From the NCBI RefSeq assembly GCF_002078015.1, contig NZ_LWBP01000001.1:1-64000 (forward strand): a DNA stretch of 64,000 nt, written 5' to 3'. Numbering within the stretch: position 1 is the stretch's first letter; each line of letters starts with the position of its first letter. A program made the position numbers and the translations under genes. The notes below the pieces were generated by a model. It made no database searches and was not told the DNA's origin. It was given only the letters and a program-made list of their open reading frames with translations. This DNA comes from Niastella populi. Its GTDB lineage: Bacteria > Bacteroidota > Bacteroidia > Chitinophagales > Chitinophagaceae. Below, one piece after another: positions 45,401-51,318 of the stretch.

Positions 45401-45868
45401 TTGTTGCATCCGTTCCTGGGCACTTACTTCACGCGTTTGAACCTGATGAACGAAGGACAGTTTGTGAACCGGGAGGCGCAGGCGAGGGCGGTGCACCTGT
45501 TGCAGTACCTGGCTTATAACACCACGGAGCACCCGGAGCATGAATTGGTACTCAACAAAATTTTGTGCAACTATCCGTTGCACGAACCGTTGCCACTTGA
45601 AATCACCCCCGAACCGAACGAAACCGGTCTGTCGGCCGAATTGCTGCAGGTAGTCATTCAGCGGTCGGGTAAATTATCCGGCTCCACTGTAGACGGCTTC
45701 AGGGTCTCGTTCCTGCACCGGGAAGGCGTGCTAACCGAAACCGAAGCGGCCTGGACGCTGCGGGTAGAGCAGCGCGGTTATGATATGATACTGCAAACGC
45801 TGCCCTGGGCTTTTGGGATGATCAAATTCAGCTGGATGGATAAGCCGGTGGAGGTGGAGTGGGTGTGA
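42491..45868 (+). CDS. cis14: eCIS tape measure protein (Cis14) with internal repeats
   Basis: This 1125-residue protein has an N-terminal conserved domain (1-95; FSIQQLGFAIGFSSKEKGYE), then repeats of about 205 residues starting near 116, 321 and 526, and a weaker one near 749. Repeats 1 and 2 are strongly similar (VEAPFILAYKKKMEAIQQEK versus VEAPFIIVYKKNIVEVQYDK; FIKSVLYQMAAHYNIS versus FIKSVLRQMAGHYNVS). A Lys/Gln/Glu-rich coiled coil covers about 900-955. The conserved C-terminal domain (960-1125) begins YVTNAGLVLLHPFLGTYF. It should set particle length during assembly. It is the last structural gene and is convergent with the cargo operon. Confidence 0.9.
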   Translation: MSNQYFSIQQLGFAIGFSSKEKGYELQNRISRLYHQQLHALLQSFFYRTVPEDVLIRKDSLLLDLGRLSYNELETELPKRLEKALAEQFAVFLLNDNNGQPAAGGFESLPAAGGYESLLEYFLTTGTLPWQASVHPHLTWQVMLQELYKRQRDALGRLLCKLGRLPAVRVRLAFQSAAEDLQQIITAAEPVEAPFILAYKKKMEAIQQEKQLVRSDAVGFRQAIAYFILTYLFEEKESLFSKKAFIKSVLYQMAAHYNISFTGLLQVLYDALPAAVTAARSTGSLFGLIQALFMESRSSIIQAEYTGNDASEHTPSAAGALALVEYFLVTGRLPKQATAKGAFTWQAVLDELYERDRDGLNLLLRRLGREHPVRKRLAYQLTEEALQKVFEVLEPVEAPFIIVYKKNIVEVQYDKQLVMAAGTDLRRAVSFFILTYLLEERESIFSKRMFIKSVLRQMAGHYNVSFPDLLAVLYEAVPAENITGSQQASFFQTIRDIYREEQFAPGSRGVTASGTFSTRVNRSIADALHYFLQHGAMPWWVKEKNGQAPGTLLQQLYTHSVEDALQLLKSAGMQQRSKQRFVWQFPEPLLYKVFSHLPGWNGAMAIVELTIQFIEAIPALRRISWQSLKYAMLDAVWSSYIKQGYNAFNETHFYQLVLEHLAYVTTIDRLEIGDLFREAIGRESAALINAGSDETLRRFGRAIDLFSAGNTVTAAGAAGRIRHDQLDPLLRSYAGTAAAVSGRDRLQQVIGLLEYYLTWNRFPDRLLTGSRQEQDNLLEAMLLLLYHENREGLKRVLQSDKHSATARMRLHHLFTSGKGGEFKQASLFLDAYMEKDALQYIKEMAGNRSIASEAGFNHLLEKAKAGMGEGMATLLRDLLRKIKAGINLPAVDKEIMQMLQVPERRLQQRADEEVQKKQQEAAARKKEEETNKALQRQLQQELQMQKEARQKQPMLSNKTEQLYVTNAGLVLLHPFLGTYFTRLNLMNEGQFVNREAQARAVHLLQYLAYNTTEHPEHELVLNKILCNYPLHEPLPLEITPEPNETGLSAELLQVVIQRSGKLSGSTVDGFRVSFLHREGVLTETEAAWTLRVEQRGYDMILQTLPWAFGMIKFSWMDKPVEVEWV
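42836..43309 (+). repeat. Tape-measure internal repeat 1
   Basis: Codes for residues about 116-273 of the tape measure. It is aligned with 43451-43924 at an offset of 205 residues, with shared LLEYFL-TG-LP, W-A/V-L-ELY-R-RD, EP-VEAPFI and FIKSVL-QMA-HYN-SF blocks. Confidence 0.8.
43451..43924 (+). repeat. Tape-measure internal repeat 2
   Basis: Codes for residues about 321-478, the closest copy of repeat 1. A more degenerate third unit starts near residue 526 (ALHYFLQHGAMPWW), again 205 residues later. Confidence 0.8.
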
Positions 45869-45891
45869 GGTGTTGTTCGCTGTTCAAGGTT

Positions 45892-46758
45892 TTACAAATC
45901 CATTTCTACAGGGTCTGAATAGCCTGGTGAATTGGGTATGTCGATTTTCTGTTGTACAGCCTTAGGGTCCCAATAATAACCGGTTTTGATCCATTTGCTT
46001 AAATGTTTTTTCATGATTTGTTTTCGGTTCTTACTTCCATTCTTGTAATAATCATTGAGTGCCTCATAATCCACCTTTAACAACTTATCTGTTTTTTCTT
46101 TTTTACCGTTACATTCAGGGCAAAGCATCCATAAGTTATTAGTGTCTGATAATACCTCATATTGATAGCCTTTGAAATCCAGTCCTTTTTTTACTTTATA
46201 GTTACCATATCTTTCTCTCATGCTTGTTGAGAAATTCTCATTGGTCAAAGAGGAATCGAATTCATCCCTTTTTGTCCAGTCAAGCTGTAATTCATCGGCA
46301 ATGGTTTCTCCTCTGGCTTTATCTTCGTTATATACGTCAAGAAGTTTTAGCAAAAATGCTTCGGGGACCATGTGATCAACCTGTAACCGGTCCATAAATT
46401 CTGCTTTATTACAAGCCTCGCACGTCGCAACTCTTCTTCCGCTACCCCCACTAACCATAGGTGTTTTACTATAAACTCTTTCCTGGGCATACCGGCGGGC
46501 ATCACTGTGGTCATGGGTGTCAGGGACTTTTACTCTTTGTACCGGGCAACATGTTGCGCAGGTACAAGCTGCTTCATGTAAGTCCTGCTTCAGCTGGATT
46601 GGATTGTTAGCTGGCTGTTTTAGTTGAAGCGGATTCATTTGCAATGGATCATCCTTCTCACCAGCGGACTTTTGCTGTAGTGGATTGTTTGTTGCTTTGC
46701 CGTTTGTTGTAACGGCAGGTTGGGAGGCCTGTTTTTTCTGTAATGCAACAGGTTGCAT
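45892..46758 (-). CDS. Putative eCIS cargo: HNH endonuclease with cargo leader
   Basis: This 288-residue protein starts MQPVALQKKQ at 46758; a longer frame from 46902 overlaps the neighbour out of frame and is rejected. Residues 1-75 are a low-complexity leader with DPLQMNPLQLKQPANNPIQL and a Cys cluster (CTCATCC) ending PVQRV. Residues 108-225 form an HNH fold: CEAC (113-116), the catalytic VDHMVPEA (Asp128, His129), NNLWML, then CPECN (213-217), so both zinc Cys pairs and the HNH core are intact. The C-terminus is Lys-rich. It should cut DNA in the target cell. The DNA is visibly AT-richer than the structural operon. No adjacent immunity gene was seen. Confidence 0.75.
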   Translation of the reverse strand: MQPVALQKKQASQPAVTTNGKATNNPLQQKSAGEKDDPLQMNPLQLKQPANNPIQLKQDLHEAACTCATCCPVQRVKVPDTHDHSDARRYAQERVYSKTPMVSGGSGRRVATCEACNKAEFMDRLQVDHMVPEAFLLKLLDVYNEDKARGETIADELQLDWTKRDEFDSSLTNENFSTSMRERYGNYKVKKGLDFKGYQYEVLSDTNNLWMLCPECNGKKEKTDKLLKVDYEALNDYYKNGSKNRKQIMKKHLSKWIKTGYYWDPKAVQQKIDIPNSPGYSDPVEMDL

Positions 46759-46798
46759 AGAAGTATGTTTTATTAATTTGCCCTTTTGGGTTAAATGT

Positions 46799-48001
46799 TC
46801 AGGTATCCTTTCGTGTGAATTCCATCTCTCTGCATCCGCAACCCTTACCTGTGAAGTTATGATCCGCCGGTCCTTTATCTGTAAAGTCTTTGCCTTTGTC
46901 ACTGTACCATTCTGCGGCAGAATGAGCAGATTCTAATTTAATTGTCTTAAGCTTTTCTTTCTCCAATAGCGCTTTGGCTTTTTTAATTAATTCACTGCCG
47001 CCACCGCCTTTTGCGGGGTGGCCCACCAGCCACCTGACGTACAGGTATTGAGGTCCTTCTATCTCTTCATCATCACTTTCTTCACCCGCTTTCAGCTTAT
47101 CTGCCCGTGTCTCTATTATCATTACTGCTATCGGTTCTCCTTCGCCCTTATATACAGCTTTATAGATCCATAGTTTTTTCGTTACCCCATAAGGTTGCCT
47201 GTCCTCTTCGTTCATCATATCACTGGCTACATCAGGTCCTTCATCAAACTGGTCCCAAACCGGGCACGAACAGAGTTCATTTTTCTCCATCTCCTTCTTG
47301 TTCCTCTTTTCCAGTCCCACGCTACGTCTGCGTTTCTTTTTTCCTAATGCTATCCACTCATCGTTTATTTGCTGTAATGCCGCATCCATTTCTTCTTCTT
47401 CCCAGTTCTCTACCTCAACTACTTCTATGTCTTTTGGCGCCGGCCTGCCTTTATCCGGCGCCACGGATGTGAAGGTTATGGTTTCTTTCCTTACATACAC
47501 ATTCTGTTTCGAAAGATCTATTTTTCCACCATCGCCATTTATGATCCCCAAAACACGGATCCATTGGTGAGAATGGGATCCCTTCTTATCCGCGGCCCGC
47601 TTCCCGGCGTTTTCCTGGTTTGCCCCTCTGCGTGACAACATTACGGGTTCATCATCTAAAAGAAGTTTTTGCCCTTTGGTTAGCTGCCCACCCTTATTAA
47701 CAGGCAACTCATTTGCCAGTGCATCGGCTCCACCGAATAAACTATCTTCCTGTTCTTCAACGAGGTGAGTAATTTCCCAAACTACTGTTGCTTCCCGCTC
47801 CACTCTTTGAACCACCTGTGATTTTGCTGTCTGTAGTTGTATAGGATTACTGGCAGGTTGTTTTAGTTGCAACGGATTTTGTGCTCTCGTTTTTAACTGC
47901 AAGGGTACCCGGTTCATTTGCACCGGGTTGCTGCCGGCTTTTCCGGTGGTGGGTGTTACATATTTGAAAGGCTTACTTTGTAGCGGTGCTGCAACTGACA
48001 T
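46799..48001 (-). CDS. Putative eCIS cargo: GNAT-like acetyltransferase with cargo leader
   Basis: This 400-residue protein has a leader (1-67) with NPVQMNRVPLQLKTRAQNP and QNPLQLKQPASNPIQLQ, ending VVQRV as in the HNH protein. A middle domain (70-200, VVWEITHLVEEQEDSLFG; SHSHQWIRVLGIING) is unrecognised. An acidic and then basic linker follows (NWEEEE, KKKRRR at 221-226, which could act as a nuclear localisation signal). The C-terminal domain (about 275-378) fits GNAT: PIAVMIIETRADKL, the acetyl-CoA loop WLVGHPAKGGGGSELI and the late motif LESAHSAAEWYSDKGKDF. I infer acetylation of a target-cell molecule. Key residues would need structural confirmation. Confidence 0.65.
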   Translation of the reverse strand: MSVAAPLQSKPFKYVTPTTGKAGSNPVQMNRVPLQLKTRAQNPLQLKQPASNPIQLQTAKSQVVQRVEREATVVWEITHLVEEQEDSLFGGADALANELPVNKGGQLTKGQKLLLDDEPVMLSRRGANQENAGKRAADKKGSHSHQWIRVLGIINGDGGKIDLSKQNVYVRKETITFTSVAPDKGRPAPKDIEVVEVENWEEEEMDAALQQINDEWIALGKKKRRRSVGLEKRNKKEMEKNELCSCPVWDQFDEGPDVASDMMNEEDRQPYGVTKKLWIYKAVYKGEGEPIAVMIIETRADKLKAGEESDDEEIEGPQYLYVRWLVGHPAKGGGGSELIKKAKALLEKEKLKTIKLESAHSAAEWYSDKGKDFTDKGPADHNFTGKGCGCREMEFTRKDT

Positions 48002-48071
48002 ATTGATGAGATTAACTGCTCATTAAACAATGATCAATAAAAGGGAACTGTCTGGCAAATTGAATGACTTC

Positions 48072-48950
48072 CTAGTCATATTCACCGCGGTCGTATTTTT
48101 TACGAATTTGCTTCATAGCGTTTGCTACTCCATTTGAATGCTGATTGCCTTTTCCTCCTCCGCCCTGATTTTTTTTCGTCACAAGCCCTCCTTCCTCCTC
48201 ATGACTGCCATGCTCTCGTAGCAGCTCCTGTCGTCTAACAGAGGTCAGATTTTCCCACCAGGTGCCAAAAGCCTGTCTTCCCTCCTGAACCTCTGATATA
48301 TTCGTAGAATTACATTCAGGACATTTTTTTTTGGGTTTTCCCGGCCCTTCTTCATCGCAATCGTTACATTTCCATTTACCCTGAACCACCGCAGTTAGTT
48401 GCGATGGGGCAGAATGAGCTGTGATAGCCGGCGCTTTTTGGCAGCCGGCACAACCACATCCTTCACCATGTGCAACAGTCTTCATTTGAACTGCTCTGTC
48501 ACCCATTACATCAGCCTCTTCCTCCAACCCCTTGTCATCATTCACCGCTATTCCTTGCTTCATTTGCATGGTCGCCTGTACTCTTCCCTGTTTTTGCTGT
48601 ACTACATGCCATGCTTCGTGGGGCAGGTGTTTCTCCTGTCCCGGTGCTATATGTATGTCGGTGCCCTGCGCATAAGCCAGCGCCTGTAACTGAGTCGGTT
48701 TTTCGCTATTGAAATGTACTTTCACATCATCCATGCTGAAACCCGAGAGTGCTTCCACGCCGGCTTTCAGGTTATCGGGTAAGCCGGTATTGTTCTGTTT
48801 GGGTTGTGAGGTGGCGGTTTCTTCTGTCTGTAATTGTAAGGGATTATTGGCCGGCTGCTTTGGTTGCAGTGGGTTGGCGGTGCTACCGATGATAGTGTCG
48901 GTAGTGTTGGTTTTTGAGTCGTCTTTTTTCTTCAGGATAACAGTTCGCAT
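48072..48950 (-). CDS. DUF4157 (eCIS core) metallopeptidase-like protein with zinc ribbon
   Basis: This 292-residue protein has a short leader (24-41: TANPLQPKQPANNPLQLQ), then a DUF4157 domain (about 56-152): DNLKAGVEALSGFSMDDVKV, DIHIAPGQEKHLPHEAWHVV with the zinc site HEAWH (111-115), and the third-ligand motif GLEEEADVMG (141-150). A CGCAGC cluster (165-170) follows. The junction TAVVQG (186-191) resembles the VVQR junctions of the two other cargos. A zinc ribbon has Cys195, Cys198, Cys210 and Cys213. The C-terminal 70 residues (RQAFGTWWENLTSVRRQELL) are unrecognised and may be a toxin domain. DUF4157 is known to associate with eCIS cargos. It lies directly downstream of the AAA+ gene. 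Confidence 0.8.
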   Translation of the reverse strand: MRTVILKKKDDSKTNTTDTIIGSTANPLQPKQPANNPLQLQTEETATSQPKQNNTGLPDNLKAGVEALSGFSMDDVKVHFNSEKPTQLQALAYAQGTDIHIAPGQEKHLPHEAWHVVQQKQGRVQATMQMKQGIAVNDDKGLEEEADVMGDRAVQMKTVAHGEGCGCAGCQKAPAITAHSAPSQLTAVVQGKWKCNDCDEEGPGKPKKKCPECNSTNISEVQEGRQAFGTWWENLTSVRRQELLREHGSHEEEGGLVTKKNQGGGGKGNQHSNGVANAMKQIRKKYDRGEYD

Positions 48951-48982
48951 AAGAGATATTTTTTACTGTATGAAAACTTATT

Positions 48983-50329
48983 TTATACCACCGCCTTTCC
49001 TTCCTTGTGCATTTCCTTTCGGATCGCATGTTTAACATCGGGCAAAAAAATTTCCGTTGTGTTACGTCCCAGGGCCCGAAGGCAGCACCAGCGTACTACA
49101 TTCATTATGGCGGCGCCGGTTATGGCATGGTCTGCTGCCAGTTTGGGCAAACTTACCTCCGGCGCCAGTTTACAGGGTGGGGAAAAGGCGACTGTCCACA
49201 ATTGCAGCCGCTGGTGCTCGTCGGGCTTTTTGAAATCGATCATTACCTGGAATCGGCGGGCAAAAGCTTCATCCACATTGTTCTTAAAATTGGTGGCCAG
49301 CACTATCAATCCGTTATAGTCTTCAATTCGCTGTAACAGGTACGACACTTCCTGGTTGGCATGCCGGTCATGCGCATCCGACACATTGGTACGTTTGCCG
49401 AACAATGCATCGGCCTCATCGAAGAACAGGATCCAGTTCCTGTTCTCGGCCATATCAAATACGCTGGCCAGGTTCTTTTCCGTTTCACCTATGTATTTTG
49501 ACACAACCATCGAAAGATCTATGCGGTAGACGTCCATGCCGGCCCATTTGCCCAGCAGGGCGGCGGTGAGCGTTTTGCCGGTGCCGGGCGGCCCTGAGAA
49601 TAAGACCCGGAAACCGGGTTTTATCTTTTTGGCATAACCCCAGTCGTTCAGCAGGGTAGGGCCGTGCTGCAGCCAGGTCTTTATTTCTTCCAGTTCGGCC
49701 ATTACTTCATCATCTACCACCAGGTCGGCCCACTCCATACCGGTAGTTAACCGCTTTGCCGGAAAACCGGCGGTGAAGTCGGGCCTGAATTTTTCCCCGG
49801 TAGTGAGCAGGGTAAGGTATTCGGTTGAGGGTATAAGTAATCCGCTCAGGCGTGGCTCACCCGGTGCAACGGGTTGTAACTTCAGTATATTTTGCGTGTG
49901 AAAAATGTGTGTATCGTTAAACAGGTGCAGCAGGCGGTAACGCTGTTGCAGATCGTTGCCGGCTAAAAGGAATACCGCCGTTTCGCCCGTAGGCAGGTTG
50001 CAGCCTCCCGGGCTTTTTTGTCCGCCCAACTGGGTGAACGGATGCCCGGTACTTTCATTCTTCATCAGCAACATGTCGAGCAGTTCGGGCTGCAGGTGCG
50101 GCGCGAGGGAAAGGATGAGCACAAAACGCTCTGCATGCGACAAATTGAACTGGCGGATAACGGCAGCGTAGGGTGACGGGTCGTTGGTGACGGCAGGAGG
50201 GGTGATCGTATTCACCGGCGGCTGGCTGGGGTCGTTATTGAATGAAATGGCGCCGCGGGCCGTAAGGATGGCCGAGAACCATTCCAGTTCCCTGGCAGCG
50301 GTAACGGCATTGGCCTGTAATGTGTCCAT
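48983..50329 (-). CDS. cis15: eCIS AAA+ ATPase (Cis15)
   Basis: This 448-residue protein has an N-terminal helical domain typical of Cis15 proteins (FSAILTARGAISF, FNLSHAERFVLILSLAPHLQ) and one AAA+ module: Walker A GPPGTGKT (246-253), Walker B ILFFDEAD (300-307), sensor-1 Asn347 and the arginine finger pair ARRF (357-360). In PVC/AFP loci the homologue is proposed to act in assembly or cargo loading. Here it is transcribed with the cargo genes rather than the structural genes, in keeping with a loading role. Confidence 0.92.
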   Translation of the reverse strand: MDTLQANAVTAARELEWFSAILTARGAISFNNDPSQPPVNTITPPAVTNDPSPYAAVIRQFNLSHAERFVLILSLAPHLQPELLDMLLMKNESTGHPFTQLGGQKSPGGCNLPTGETAVFLLAGNDLQQRYRLLHLFNDTHIFHTQNILKLQPVAPGEPRLSGLLIPSTEYLTLLTTGEKFRPDFTAGFPAKRLTTGMEWADLVVDDEVMAELEEIKTWLQHGPTLLNDWGYAKKIKPGFRVLFSGPPGTGKTLTAALLGKWAGMDVYRIDLSMVVSKYIGETEKNLASVFDMAENRNWILFFDEADALFGKRTNVSDAHDRHANQEVSYLLQRIEDYNGLIVLATNFKNNVDEAFARRFQVMIDFKKPDEHQRLQLWTVAFSPPCKLAPEVSLPKLAADHAITGAAIMNVVRWCCLRALGRNTTEIFLPDVKHAIRKEMHKEGKAVV

Positions 50330-50346
50330 AGAAAAGATGATTGGGT

Positions 50347-51141
50347 TTAAACAGGTTTTGCCGCATCGGTTTTTTCCATCTGAAGAATGGCCTTATACGC
50401 TTCCGGCTCAATTTTCAGTTTACCGGTAAAGGGATGATCGAGAATAATGATGATATAAATGACCAACCCCATAAACGCACCTAATAAACCATTAGCGGTT
50501 ATATGCAGGCGCCTGCTTTCCACATCAACCAGCACGGCGAAGATCAGTATAATAGCGCCTCCCATCAATAATGGCAGCCATATTTCCAGTGGGATAGAAG
50601 AGGTGGCGTCGAGAAAACGTAAACTCCGGTTTTCAGCCAGCTCATTCAACTGCCTGAACATTTCGCTGAAATAGGCATCTTTATCAAGTTTCACCATTTC
50701 CTGGAAAACCGCATTGAAATGGACGTGGTTGTTGGCGGTTACTGGCTTCATTGCTTCCATTTCAGGAAATTCCTCATTTACCACCGATCGTATATAATCT
50801 ATATACAATGCTTTCAGTGACGCCGCTTTGCCGGGCTGGGGATAAAATTTTATATCGCGGTATAAAGCACGGGCTATGCTGCCTTCACGGTTGGTATTGG
50901 TTTGGGCCTCATTTACTGCATCCCATACAAGAAATACCACAAAACCCAGCAGTAACCCGTAAAAACCACCAACCGTAGCAAAGATGTAACCTACCAGCTC
51001 ATTGTGCGAACGCAGTGGCTTCATGTTCACATACCTGCGAAAGAAATACGTACAGGCAATGCCGGTTAACGAGAAAAGCAGCACAATGATGATCAGCAGC
51101 AGTAAAGGAGGAAATTCCAGCATAAAGCGTACAAAGTTCAT
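50347..51141 (-). CDS. DUF4239-like (bestrophin-like) inner membrane protein
   Basis: This 264-residue protein has TM helices at about 9-33, 48-72, 186-207 and 214-234. The motif LRSHNELVGYIFATVGGFYG and LLLGFVVFLVWDAV is typical of the DUF4239/bestrophin-like family. The middle region is soluble. It is the first gene of the minus-strand cargo operon, 17 bp upstream of the AAA+ gene. A role in membrane association, particle release or lysis can be imagined. This is context inference. Confidence 0.75.
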   Translation of the reverse strand: MNFVRFMLEFPPLLLLIIIVLLFSLTGIACTYFFRRYVNMKPLRSHNELVGYIFATVGGFYGLLLGFVVFLVWDAVNEAQTNTNREGSIARALYRDIKFYPQPGKAASLKALYIDYIRSVVNEEFPEMEAMKPVTANNHVHFNAVFQEMVKLDKDAYFSEMFRQLNELAENRSLRFLDATSSIPLEIWLPLLMGGAIILIFAVLVDVESRRLHITANGLLGAFMGLVIYIIIILDHPFTGKLKIEPEAYKAILQMEKTDAAKPV

Positions 51142-51248
51142 AAACCGGATTTTAAATAGCGCAATGTATAACAGGATGTATGGTCCTTCTCCTACCCGAA
51201 AGTACAGGTTGCGCCGGTACAGATTGCCGGTACAATTACCCGAATTTC

Positions 51249-51266
51249 AAAACAGGTATTTCTACC
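51249..51266. promoter_or_regulatory. 18-mer palindromic motif, copy 2
   Basis: AAAACAGGTATTTCTACC is the exact reverse complement of 27376-27393. It lies 53-70 bp upstream of the GH18-like gene (plus) and 108-125 bp upstream of the DUF4239 gene (minus), in the 177-bp divergent region. It is a candidate shared operator. Confidence 0.5.
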
Positions 51267-51290
51267 CGGGCTTCAACATGGCGGCTTTTT

Positions 51291-51298
51291 TACTTTTA
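51291..51298 (+). promoter_or_regulatory. Candidate -7 box of the GH18-like gene
   Basis: TACTTTTA is one base from TAnnTTTG and ends 20 bp before the ATG at 51319. The 18-mer copy 2 is centred about 45 bp upstream of the expected start, a normal activator position. Confidence 0.35.
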
Positions 51299-51318
51299 AC
51301 CTATGAAGTTGTGTTATT

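Noticed and set aside
46759-46902. Longer N-terminus for the HNH cargo (MTKAKTLQIK...)
   Set aside because: This part overlaps the end of the GNAT-like gene out of frame; the ATG at 46758 matches the leader style of the other cargos.
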